Assembly: GCF_049943335.1 (NCBI RefSeq)
Contig: NZ_JBNFVY010000012.1
Span: 19,076-83,075 of the forward strand
DNA: 64,000 bases
DNA from: JBNFVY01 sp049943335
GTDB lineage: Bacteria; Pseudomonadota; Alphaproteobacteria; Rhodobacterales; Rhodobacteraceae
Direction: 5' to 3'
Shown: positions 8,239-16,631 of the stretch, piece by piece
Layout: each line of letters opens with the position of its first letter
How positions within the stretch are numbered: the first letter of the stretch is position 1
Notes under the pieces: generated by a model
The model's input: the letters and a program-made list of their open reading frames with translations, nothing else
Told to the model about the DNA's origin: nothing
Databases searched by the model: none
Position numbers and translations under genes: made by a program

Positions 8239-9008
8239 ACCGCCTTGCCGGGAAAACGGCACTGATCACCGGTGCGGCCCGCGGGATCGGGCGGGCCTTT
8301 GCACGGGCCTACGTGGGCGAAGGCGCACGGGTGGCCATTGCCGATATCGACCACGCTGGCGCGCAATCTGCAGCCGGCGAACTGGGAAATGGCGCCATCG
8401 CGGTGCCCTTCGATGTGACCGATCCGGCCAGCATTGATGCGGGCCTGGCGCAGGTGGCCGGCACGTTCGGCGGCGTCGATATCCTGATCAACAACGCGGC
8501 GATCTTTACCGCCGCCCCCATCACCGCGATCACGCGCGACGATTACGCGCGCTGCTTTGACATCAACGTGGCGGGCACGCTGTTCACCCTGCAAGCCGTG
8601 GCCAAACACATGATTGCGCGCGGGCAGGGCGGCAAGATCATCAACATGGCCAGCCAGGCCGGTCGGCGCGGCGAACCGCTGGTGGCGGTCTATTGCGCGT
8701 CCAAGGCGGCGGTGATCAGCCTGACCCAGTCGGCAGGGCTGAACCTGATCGAACACGGCATCAACGTGAACGCCATCGCGCCGGGCGTGGTCGATGGCGA
8801 CCACTGGGACGACGTCGATGCCTTTTTCGCGAAATTCGAAGGCAAGCCCTTGGGGCAAAAGAAAAAAGAGGTCGGTGAAAGCGTCCCCTATGGCCGGATG
8901 GGCCGGGCCGATGATCTGACCGGCATGGCGGTGTTCCTGGCCTCGGACGATGCCGATTACATCGTCGCGCAAACCTATAACGTGGACGGCGGCCAATGGA
9001 TGAGCTGA
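8235..9008 (+). CDS. smoS: L-iditol/sorbitol 2-dehydrogenase (short-chain dehydrogenase)
   Basis: A 257-residue NAD-dependent short-chain dehydrogenase. It shows the cofactor motif TGAARGIG (about residues 12-19), NNAAI at about residue 89, and the catalytic YxxxK as YCASK (about residues 153-157) with a preceding Ser. Its place between smoK and mtlK identifies it as the sorbitol dehydrogenase that makes fructose (and tagatose from galactitol in Rhodobacter). The gene overlaps smoK by four bases and its stop overlaps the mtlK start. Confidence 0.92.
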   Translation: MNRLAGKTALITGAARGIGRAFARAYVGEGARVAIADIDHAGAQSAAGELGNGAIAVPFDVTDPASIDAGLAQVAGTFGGVDILINNAAIFTAAPITAITRDDYARCFDINVAGTLFTLQAVAKHMIARGQGGKIINMASQAGRRGEPLVAVYCASKAAVISLTQSAGLNLIEHGINVNAIAPGVVDGDHWDDVDAFFAKFEGKPLGQKKKEVGESVPYGRMGRADDLTGMAVFLASDDADYIVAQTYNVDGGQWMS

Positions 9009-10489
9009 TGACCCTCACGAACGCAACCCTGGCCGATCTGCCTGCTGGCGTGGATGTCCCGCGATACGACCGCAGCGCGCTGCGGGCCGGGATCGTGCAC
9101 ATTGGCCTGGGCAATTTTCACCGCGCACATCAGGCATGGTATCTGCACCGTCTGATGCAACAGGGCGCGGCGCTGGACTGGGCCATCGTGGGCGCCGGGG
9201 TGCGGGCCTATGATGCCGCGATGCGCGACAAGCTGGCAGCGCAGGACTATTTGACCACCCTGATCGAACTTGATCCAGCTGGCACTTCGGCCGAGGTCAG
9301 CGGCGCGATGATCGACTATGTGCCAATTGCCGATGGCAACGGCCCGCTGATCGCGCGCATGGCCCAGCCTGACATTCGAATTGTGTCGCTGACCGTCACT
9401 GAAGGCGGCTATTTCATCGACCCTGCCACCAAAGGGTTTGACGCCAGCCATCCCGAGATCCGGCACGATGGCGCCAACCCCGGCGCCCCCCGTACCGCCT
9501 TTGGCGCGATCATCGCGGCGCTGAAGCTGCGCCGCGCAGCCGGCACCGGGCCGTTTACCGTGCAATCCAGTGACAACCTGCAAAACAACGGGGCCATCGC
9601 CCGGCAGACCGTGGTGTCGCTGGCCCGCCTGTCCGATCCCGCGCTTGCCGCCTGGATCGACGGGGCCTGCTCCTTTCCCAATTCCATGGTCGATTGCATC
9701 GTGCCTGCGACCGGACCCAAGGAACTGGCCTTGGCCCGGGATCTGGGCATCCCGGACGCCGCGCCGGTGACGCATGAAAACTTTCGCCAATGGGTGATCG
9801 AAGACGATTTCTGCGCCGGTCGCCCCGACTGGGACAAGGTCGGCGCGACCTTTTCGGACCGCGTCCACGATTACGAGGTGATGAAGCTGCGCATCCTGAA
9901 CGCCGGGCATCAGGTGGTCGCGAACGCGGGCGAGCTGCTGGGCATGACCACGATCTCAGACGCCGCGACACACCCCAGGGTTGGCGCCTTTTTTCAAAAG
10001 GTGGCGACGCAGGAAATTGTGCCGCAAGTTAACAAAGTGCCCGGAATGTCGCCGGTTGAATATGTTGATTTGATCCGCCGGCGGTTTTCGAACCCCGCCA
10101 TCGTGGACACGGTTCGGCGCGTGGCCTTTGATGGCTCGTCCCGGCATCCCGGCTTCGTTCTGCCCAGCGTGGTCGATGCCCTGGCCGCAAACGGCGCGGT
10201 TTCGGGGCTTGCGCTGGTCGAAGCGGCCTGGGCGCGCATGTGCGAAGGCACCCGCGAAGACGGCAGCACGATTGCGCCGAACGATCCGTTCTGGGGTGAT
10301 CTCAACGCGGCCGCCATCGCCGCCAAGCGCGACCCGCAAGCCTGGCTGGCGATGCGCCAGACCTATGGCGATCTGGGCCAGGACCCGCGCTTTGCCGATG
10401 CGTTCTGTGCCTGGCTGTCCCTGATCTGGGCTGACGGAATCGAAGCTGCGATTGACCGTTACCTGGCCGATCAGGCGCCATCCCAATAA
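9008..10489 (+). CDS. mtlK: mannitol 2-dehydrogenase
   Basis: A 493-residue polyol-specific long-chain dehydrogenase that oxidises D-mannitol to D-fructose with NAD. The N-terminal Rossmann signature is GLGNFHRAHQAWYL, about 35 residues in. The catalytic region holds the family pattern KLRILNAGHQ and the Lys/Asn/His residues around it (about residues 293-302). I chose the ATG at 9008, which overlaps the smoS stop (TGATG); four extra codons upstream are possible. Its 3' end overlaps the convergent acyl-CoA ligase gene by 19 bases. No fructokinase follows in the operon, so fructose must be phosphorylated by an enzyme encoded elsewhere. Confidence 0.93.
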   Translation: MTLTNATLADLPAGVDVPRYDRSALRAGIVHIGLGNFHRAHQAWYLHRLMQQGAALDWAIVGAGVRAYDAAMRDKLAAQDYLTTLIELDPAGTSAEVSGAMIDYVPIADGNGPLIARMAQPDIRIVSLTVTEGGYFIDPATKGFDASHPEIRHDGANPGAPRTAFGAIIAALKLRRAAGTGPFTVQSSDNLQNNGAIARQTVVSLARLSDPALAAWIDGACSFPNSMVDCIVPATGPKELALARDLGIPDAAPVTHENFRQWVIEDDFCAGRPDWDKVGATFSDRVHDYEVMKLRILNAGHQVVANAGELLGMTTISDAATHPRVGAFFQKVATQEIVPQVNKVPGMSPVEYVDLIRRRFSNPAIVDTVRRVAFDGSSRHPGFVLPSVVDALAANGAVSGLALVEAAWARMCEGTREDGSTIAPNDPFWGDLNAAAIAAKRDPQAWLAMRQTYGDLGQDPRFADAFCAWLSLIWADGIEAAIDRYLADQAPSQ

Positions 10490-12030
10490 GGGGCGCGCAA
10501 CGCGCGCTTCAGAACCTTACCAATCGACGACCGGGGCAGATCAGCGCGGGATTCCAGCGCACTAATACGGTGCGATTTGCCAAGTTTGGCATTGGCATCG
10601 GTCAAAATAGCATCCAAATCGCGCGCATTCTTGCGCAGGACGACCAGCCCCAACGGGGTTTCGCCCCAGGTATCGGACGGCACAGCAATCACCGCGGCGT
10701 CGGTGACATCGGGGTCGCCCAGCAGCACCTGTTCCAGATCGTCGGCATAGATGTTCAACCCGCCCGAAATGATCATGTCTTTCTTGCGGTCTGACAGAAC
10801 CAGAAACCCGTCTTCGTCCAGCCACCCCATGTCCCCCGAGCGAAAGAACACGCGGCCCTGATCGTCGTGCCACACATAGTCTTCGCTCAGATCGTCCCGG
10901 CCGAAATAGCCCGACATCATGGTGGCCGAGCGCCCGACGATTTCGCCGATCTCGCCCGGGGCGACTTCGGCGTCATCGGGGCCGATGAACTTCAGCTCGC
11001 TCTGGGGTGCAGGCTGGCCGACCGTGTGCAGTTTGGTTGGGGTTTCGCTGGCGTGCAGCACGGTGGACGCGCCGCCTTCGGTCAAGCCGTAGTATTCCAC
11101 CAAACGGCCGGGAAAGCGCGCCAGCACGTCCCGTTTCACATCCGCCCGCAACGGCGCGGATGTCGAAAGTTTCACCCGCACCGACGACAGGTCGAACCGG
11201 TCGAAATCGGGCACCTCCATGATGCGCTTGTACTGCACCGGCACCAGCATGGCGTGGGTGATCCTTTCGCGCGCGATGATGTCCAGCGCCCCGCGCGCAT
11301 CGAACTTGCGCATGAGATGCACCGCGCCGCCCCCGGCCAGTGCGGGCAGAAAGGCCACGATGGTGGTGTTGGAATAAAGCGGCGTGGACAGCAGCGTGAT
11401 CGCCGTTTCGTCATAGCCTGACGGCGCGCGCCGGTCTTGCTGGACGGCGCGCATCCAGTGGTTGTGCAAGATGCCCTTGGGTGTGCCGGTGGTGCCAGAG
11501 GAATAGATGATATTGAACGGATCGTCCCAGGCGATGGGCACCATCGGATCGCTCTGGGATGCGCCGGCCAACAGCGTATCATAGGATTGCCAGCCCTGCG
11601 CATCGAAGTCGATCGCCACCCGCACGATGTCCAGCCGGTCGATGAAAGGGGCGGCCAGATCGCGGTATTGTTCGGCCACAAAGATCATCTTGGACCCGCT
11701 GTCGCGCACCATTTTTTCCAACGCCGCGCCCGGGGCCATGGTGGAAAGCGGCACCATGCAGGCCCCGGCGCGCAGCGTGCCCATGAACACCTCGGCGTAG
11801 TCAGCGCTGTTGGGCGACAGGGCCGCCACGCGCGCGCCCTTGCCGACCCCCAGGTCGATCAGCGCGTTCGCCACGCGATTGATGCGCGCGTCGAACTGGG
11901 CCCATGTCAGGCGCCGGTCGTCGCAGACCACGGCCTCGGCGGCGGGGTTGCGCCTGGCGGCAGCGCGGACCAGATCGACGACGTTCTGGGCCGGTGTGAC
12001 GGCGGGCGTGGCGGGGGTTATCGGGGCCAT
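10471..12030 (-). CDS. class I adenylate-forming acyl-CoA ligase
   Basis: A 519-residue AMP-dependent synthetase/ligase. The P-loop YSSGTTGTPKG lies at about residues 163-173, the A5 motif YGLTEGG at about 300, the A8 hinge SGDMGWLDEDGFL at about 400, and the catalytic-lysine motif SSIGKVLKR near the C terminus. It activates a carboxylic acid as acyl-AMP and transfers it to CoA; chain length cannot be told. The start at 12030 follows an AGGAGG site; eighteen upstream in-frame residues are unlikely. It stands alone, convergent with mtlK and divergent from argD. Confidence 0.88.
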   Translation of the reverse strand: MAPITPATPAVTPAQNVVDLVRAAARRNPAAEAVVCDDRRLTWAQFDARINRVANALIDLGVGKGARVAALSPNSADYAEVFMGTLRAGACMVPLSTMAPGAALEKMVRDSGSKMIFVAEQYRDLAAPFIDRLDIVRVAIDFDAQGWQSYDTLLAGASQSDPMVPIAWDDPFNIIYSSGTTGTPKGILHNHWMRAVQQDRRAPSGYDETAITLLSTPLYSNTTIVAFLPALAGGGAVHLMRKFDARGALDIIARERITHAMLVPVQYKRIMEVPDFDRFDLSSVRVKLSTSAPLRADVKRDVLARFPGRLVEYYGLTEGGASTVLHASETPTKLHTVGQPAPQSELKFIGPDDAEVAPGEIGEIVGRSATMMSGYFGRDDLSEDYVWHDDQGRVFFRSGDMGWLDEDGFLVLSDRKKDMIISGGLNIYADDLEQVLLGDPDVTDAAVIAVPSDTWGETPLGLVVLRKNARDLDAILTDANAKLGKSHRISALESRADLPRSSIGKVLKRALRAPYWDGA

Positions 12031-12312
12031 GATGTTCCTCCTGCGGTATGGTTTCGCACCGCCGCCCGCTTGTCCAGCGCACATCCTTCTTTGCAGATGG
12101 CTTCTTTACAGACGGGCAGTCGGGGCGTATCAGCCCCAGCATGAACGGACCGGCCATATATTTGCCTACCCGACGTCTGCGCCGACGCGCCTGACGCCGT
12201 TCACCCGTGCCTTCGGGGCACACCCTACTCAAATCACCTGTTGAATTGTTGACATGAAGCCCCGCCACGTTGCACCCATGGGGCTTCCCGATCCCGCAAA
12301 GGACCTTGCGCC

Positions 12313-13494
12313 ATGATCACCACCGTTTTGCCGACCTATAATCGGGCCCCCCTGTCCTTCGTCAAAGGCGAAGGCAGCTGGTTGGTGGAAGCGGACGGGC
12401 GCCGATTTCTGGACCTCGGCGCAGGGATCGCGGTGAACGCATTGGGCCATGCGAACCCCGATCTGGTTGCGGTGCTCAAGGATCAGGCCGACACGCTGTG
12501 GCATGTCTCGAATCTGTACAAGATCCCGCAGCAACAGGCCTTGGCCGACAAGCTGGTGGACGAAACATTTGCCGACACCTGCTTTTTCACCAATTCGGGC
12601 ACCGAAGCGGGTGAACTGGCGATCAAGATGGCGCGCAAGTACTGGTCGGACAAAGGCCAACCGGACAAGATCGAGATCATCACCTTCGAAGGCTGTTTTC
12701 ACGGCCGCTCCACCGGTGCCATTGCGGCATCGGGGTCGGAAAAGATGACCAAGGGCTTTGGGCCGCTGATGCCCGGCTTTGTGCATCTGCCGTGGGGCGA
12801 TCACGACGCGCTGCGCGCCGCCGTGGGCGAAAAGACCGCGGCAATCATGATCGAACCGATCCAGGGCGAAGGCGGTATCCGCACCGTGCCCGATCAGTGC
12901 CTGAAAGGCCTGCGCGATCTGTGCGATGAAAATGGCATCTTGCTGATTTTCGACGAAGTCCAGACCGGCGTCGGCCGGACCGGCAAGCTGTTCGCGCATG
13001 AATGGGCGGGCGTATCGCCCGACATCATGATGGTGGCCAAGGGCATCGGCGGGGGCTTTCCGCTGGGCGCGGTTCTGGCCACCGAAGACGCGGCCAGTGG
13101 CATGGTCGCGGGCACCCATGGCAGCACCTATGGCGGCAACCCGCTGGGCTGCGCGGTGGGGCTGAAGGTGATGCAGATCGTCGCCGATCCCGCCTTTCTG
13201 GCCGACGTAAACCGCAAGGGCGCGCTTTTGCGCCAGAAACTCGAAGGGTTGGTGGCCAGCCATCCGGATGTATTCGAAGCGGTGCGCGGGACCGGCCTGA
13301 TGCTGGGGCTGAAATGCAAGGTCGCACCGGGCGATCTGGTGACCAGGGGCTATGACCAGAACGTGTTGACCGTGCCGGCCGCCGACAACGTGGCGCGCCT
13401 GCTGCCTGCCCTGACGATAACCGATGACGAAATCTCCGAAGCTGTCGCACGGATCGACGCGGCGGCCTCGGCGCTAGAAAGCGAAACGACATGA
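12313..13494 (+). CDS. argD: acetylornithine aminotransferase
   Basis: A 393-residue class III PLP-dependent aminotransferase, which makes N-acetylornithine in arginine synthesis (and may also act on succinyl-diaminopimelate). The PLP lysine is Lys243 in VAKGIGGGFPLGA. The cofactor-binding FTNSGTEAGELAIK segment lies at about residues 95-108 and the IFDEVQTGVGRTG motif at about 213-225. It overlaps argF by four bases (ATGA), as in many alphaproteobacteria, so the two form an arginine operon transcribed from the 282-bp gap before it. Confidence 0.95.
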   Translation: MITTVLPTYNRAPLSFVKGEGSWLVEADGRRFLDLGAGIAVNALGHANPDLVAVLKDQADTLWHVSNLYKIPQQQALADKLVDETFADTCFFTNSGTEAGELAIKMARKYWSDKGQPDKIEIITFEGCFHGRSTGAIAASGSEKMTKGFGPLMPGFVHLPWGDHDALRAAVGEKTAAIMIEPIQGEGGIRTVPDQCLKGLRDLCDENGILLIFDEVQTGVGRTGKLFAHEWAGVSPDIMMVAKGIGGGFPLGAVLATEDAASGMVAGTHGSTYGGNPLGCAVGLKVMQIVADPAFLADVNRKGALLRQKLEGLVASHPDVFEAVRGTGLMLGLKCKVAPGDLVTRGYDQNVLTVPAADNVARLLPALTITDDEISEAVARIDAAASALESETT

Positions 13495-14417
13495 GACATT
13501 TTCTGGATATCCACACCACCACGCCGGACGATCTGCGCGCGATCATCGACACCGCCAAATCGGTGAAAAAGGCCCGCGAAGGGCAACCCAAGGCCGCGCT
13601 CGATGCCGAGCAGCCCTTGGCGGACCGTATGGTGGCGCTGATCTTTGAAAAACCGTCCACCCGCACCCGGGTCAGCTTTGACGTTGGCGTGCGCCAGATG
13701 GGCGGGCAGACCATGGTCTTGTCAGGCGCTGACATGCAGTTGGGCCACGGTGAAACCATCGCCGACACGGCGCGCGTCCTGTCGCGCTATGTCGACATGA
13801 TCATGATCCGCACGTTCGAAGAATCGACCCTGCACGAGATGGCCGAATACGCCAGTGTGCCGGTCATCAACGGGCTGACCAACCGGACCCATCCCTGCCA
13901 GATCATGGCCGACATCCAGACCTTTGAAGAGCATCGCGGCCCGATCGCGGGCAAAAAGGTGGTCTGGTGCGGCGACGGCAACAATGTCTGCGCATCCTTT
14001 ATCCACGCCGCCGGGCAGTTCGGGTTCGACCTGACCTTTGCGGGGCCGCCGCCGCTCGATCCCGAGCGCGGGTTTATCGAAGAGGCCCGCGCCAAGGGCG
14101 CCACGATCGAAATCGTGCGTGACGCGCAAGAGGCCGTGAAGAACGCCGACCTGGTCGTGACCGATACCTGGCTGTCGATGCATGACAGCCAAAGCGCGCG
14201 CGAGCGGCGCCACAACATGTTGCGCCCCTACCGGGTGGATCGCAAGCTTATGGGGCATGCCAACAAGGACGCGATTTTCATGCATTGCCTGCCCGCCCAT
14301 CGCGGCGAAGAGGTCAGCAACGCGGTCATGGATGGCCCGCAGTCTGTGATCTTTGACGAAGCTGAAAACCGCCTGCACGCGCAAAAGGCGATCATGCGCT
14401 GGTGCGTCGAAGGCTGA
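13491..14417 (+). CDS. argF: ornithine carbamoyltransferase
   Basis: A 308-residue transcarbamoylase that makes citrulline from ornithine and carbamoyl phosphate. It carries the carbamoyl-phosphate motif KPSTRTRVSF (about residues 49-58), HPCQIMAD (about 133-140), and the ornithine-binding motif HCLPAHRGEE near residue 265. The start overlaps the argD stop. Length and all active-site blocks are normal for an anabolic enzyme. Confidence 0.96.
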   Translation: MRHFLDIHTTTPDDLRAIIDTAKSVKKAREGQPKAALDAEQPLADRMVALIFEKPSTRTRVSFDVGVRQMGGQTMVLSGADMQLGHGETIADTARVLSRYVDMIMIRTFEESTLHEMAEYASVPVINGLTNRTHPCQIMADIQTFEEHRGPIAGKKVVWCGDGNNVCASFIHAAGQFGFDLTFAGPPPLDPERGFIEEARAKGATIEIVRDAQEAVKNADLVVTDTWLSMHDSQSARERRHNMLRPYRVDRKLMGHANKDAIFMHCLPAHRGEEVSNAVMDGPQSVIFDEAENRLHAQKAIMRWCVEG

Positions 14418-14465
14418 CGGGGTTCAACGCCCTGACCACCCGGCGCGCGCCCCGGTGCGCCCCGG

Positions 14466-15941
14466 TCACACGAACAGCGCGTTCAGCACCACAAAGATCA
14501 CACCCGACAGCAGCGCGGCCGCCGGCACCGTTATGATCCAGGCCGCCACGATCGTCAGGAAATGCGACCGGCGCACCAGCTTGCGGCGCCGGCGCTCTTC
14601 GGGGGCGATTCGCTTGCCGGGATGGCGGCGCGACCGGCTCTCGCGGGCGCGTTTTTCGGCGTGCCATTCGCGAAAGAAGCCCACGCCGAACACGCCGCCA
14701 ACAGCGATGTGGGTCGAACTGACCGGCAGGCCCAACCAACTGGCCACGATCACCGTGATCGCCGCCGACAGCGCGACGCAATAGGCGCGCATCGGGTTCA
14801 GCTTGGTGATCTGGCCGCCGACCATTCGGATCAGCTTGGGGCCGAAGAGCATCAGGCCAAAGGAAATGCCGAACGCGCCGATGACCATCACCCACATCGG
14901 GATGTTCACCTCGCCCGCGAATCCGCCGAATTCACCGGCATGCACGATGGCGGCCAGCGGGCCCACCGCGTTCGCCACATCATTGGCGCCGTGCGCAAAG
15001 CTGAGCAGCGCCGCCGAGATCACCAGCGGGATGGCGAACAGCGCCTTGAGCGATTTGTTCCGGTTTTCCATCCCTTCGGACTGGCGCCGGATCAGCGGCA
15101 CGGAAATGGCCCAGAACACAACGGCGGCGCCCAGCCCGATCAGCAGCGCCAGGTCCAGTTCGACCGAGACGATTTTCTTCAGCCCCTTGACCGCCAGGTA
15201 CGAGGTGAACGCCCCGGCCATGATCCCGATCAGCACCGGCACCCAGCGCCGCGCGGCCGCGATCTTGTCGTCGACATAGATGATCCGCGCCTTGATAAAG
15301 GCCAGGAATGCCGCCGCGATCACCCCGCCCAGCACCGGCGAGATGACCCAGCTGGCCGCGATCTTGCCCATCGACGGCCAGTTGACCGCCGTCAGACCGG
15401 CCGCGGCAATGCCCGCCCCCATGACCCCGCCGACCACGGAATGGGTCGTGGACACGGGCGCGCCGACCCAGGTTGCCAGGTTCACCCACAGCGCGGATGA
15501 AATCAGCGCCGCCATCATCGCCCAGATGAACACGTTTTCATTCTGGACCGACGCTGGATCGATGATGCCTTTGGATATGGTGGACACAACGTCGCCGCCC
15601 GCCAACAGGGCCCCCGCGCTTTCGCAGATCGCGGCGATCACGATCGCCCCGCCCAGCGTCAGCGCATTCGCGCCCACGGCCGGCCCCATGTTGTTGGCCA
15701 CGTCGTTCGCGCCGATGTTCAGCGCCATGTAGGCCCCGACAATGGCCGCCGCAACGACGATCATGTTGCTTTGCCCTGCGCCAAACAACAGCCCGGCGCC
15801 CAGACCCGCCAGCACCAGGAACGCCAGCGCGATACCCAGCCCGACCATCGGGCGCGCGATGTAATGAGCCGCATATTCCAAGTGGCCGATCCGCCCGAGA
15901 TCCTTGTCGAGCGTTTTCCACTGGCGATTGTTGTCGGTCAT
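14466..15941 (-). CDS. pit: PiT family inorganic phosphate transporter
   Basis: A 491-residue membrane protein of the PHO4/PiT family with about ten to twelve transmembrane segments. Both copies of the family signature are present: GANDVANNMGPAVGA near residue 80 and GANDVANAVGPLAA near residue 330, as expected from the ancient duplication. It probably imports metal-phosphate driven by protons or sodium. I chose the ATG at 15941 behind GGAGG; a TTG six codons upstream is weaker. The NUDIX gene lies 73 bases upstream in the same direction. Convergent with argF. Confidence 0.93.
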   Translation of the reverse strand: MTDNNRQWKTLDKDLGRIGHLEYAAHYIARPMVGLGIALAFLVLAGLGAGLLFGAGQSNMIVVAAAIVGAYMALNIGANDVANNMGPAVGANALTLGGAIVIAAICESAGALLAGGDVVSTISKGIIDPASVQNENVFIWAMMAALISSALWVNLATWVGAPVSTTHSVVGGVMGAGIAAAGLTAVNWPSMGKIAASWVISPVLGGVIAAAFLAFIKARIIYVDDKIAAARRWVPVLIGIMAGAFTSYLAVKGLKKIVSVELDLALLIGLGAAVVFWAISVPLIRRQSEGMENRNKSLKALFAIPLVISAALLSFAHGANDVANAVGPLAAIVHAGEFGGFAGEVNIPMWVMVIGAFGISFGLMLFGPKLIRMVGGQITKLNPMRAYCVALSAAITVIVASWLGLPVSSTHIAVGGVFGVGFFREWHAEKRARESRSRRHPGKRIAPEERRRRKLVRRSHFLTIVAAWIITVPAAALLSGVIFVVLNALFV

Positions 15942-16014
15942 GCGGCCTCCGTCGTGCAACGGTCACATCGTCGTTACACTTCGGCAGGGGGGGTAGCGTC
16001 TTTGCTCGGCTGGA

Positions 16015-16479
16015 TCAATCTTGGATTTCGCGAAGCAGGCGTTTCAGGCCCGGTTCGCGGACCATGTCCACCGCGCGGTCGATTTCGACCCACTTGCGCT
16101 TGCGTTCCTTGGCTTCGGGGAAATCGTCGGCAACCTTGCGCACTTCCAGAGGGAAAACGTCGGCTTCGACGGGCAGGGGCAGGCCATCGTCCAACACCTT
16201 GTGATAGCCAAAACTGCCAAGCGGTTCCGAGGCGATATGGCCACGTTTGACCCCCGCTTCTTCCCAGGCTTCCAGTTCCGCTGATGCCGCCGCCGAAAGC
16301 CCGTCTTCGTGCCAGCCCTTTGGCAAGATCCAGCGCCCTGTGCCGCGCGATGTGACCAGCAGGACTTCGCGTTTGCCGTTCTTGTCCCGATAACACAACG
16401 CCGCCACCTGCCGCGCCGACGGGCGGCGTACCATGGGCGACAAATAGCTTTCCCAGACCTTTTTCAGTATCTCGTTCAC
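16015..16479 (-). CDS. NUDIX hydrolase, diphosphoinositol-polyphosphatase-like
   Basis: A NUDIX-fold phosphohydrolase of about 154 residues. The family block is GWHEDGLSAAASAELEAWEE followed by AGV. The essential acids of its second half (E of AELEAWEE) are kept, but the first conserved Glu and the Arg of the consensus are Leu. This variant pattern is common among alphaproteobacterial members related to diadenosine/diphosphoinositol polyphosphate hydrolases. The start is uncertain: I prefer the GTG at 16479 behind AGGCGG. A GTG at 16518 would add 13 Lys/Asn-rich residues and the ATG at 16434 would remove the conserved LSPM lead. Substrate unknown. Confidence 0.8.
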   Translation of the reverse strand: MNEILKKVWESYLSPMVRRPSARQVAALCYRDKNGKREVLLVTSRGTGRWILPKGWHEDGLSAAASAELEAWEEAGVKRGHIASEPLGSFGYHKVLDDGLPLPVEADVFPLEVRKVADDFPEAKERKRKWVEIDRAVDMVREPGLKRLLREIQD

Positions 16480-16531
16480 GATGAAACCGCCTAGATTATT
16501 CTTTTTTTTATTTTGCACAGTTTAGCTTAAC

Positions 16532-16557
16532 AAGTTGTAAACTGCAACTTATCCACA
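16532..16557. promoter_or_regulatory. inverted repeat and DnaA-box sequence in the NUDIX/gnd divergent gap
   Basis: AAGTTG (16532-16537) and CAACTT (16545-16550) form an inverted repeat. It overlaps TTATCCACA (16549-16557), which is an exact consensus DnaA box. An outer pair CAGTTT/AAACTG brackets the same area. Only one DnaA box was found, so this is a candidate regulatory site and not an origin. Confidence 0.4.
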
Positions 16558-16631
16558 GGGCATGGGTTGCGGTGTGTCATCGCTGCGTTAACTTGGCGAC
16601 AGCACGCAAGGAAAAGCACAATGGCGCTAAC

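Noticed and set aside
16500..16631. DnaA box and A/T tract considered as a replication origin
   Set aside because: Only one box was found, and no dnaA, hemE, parAB or similar origin-linked genes are near.
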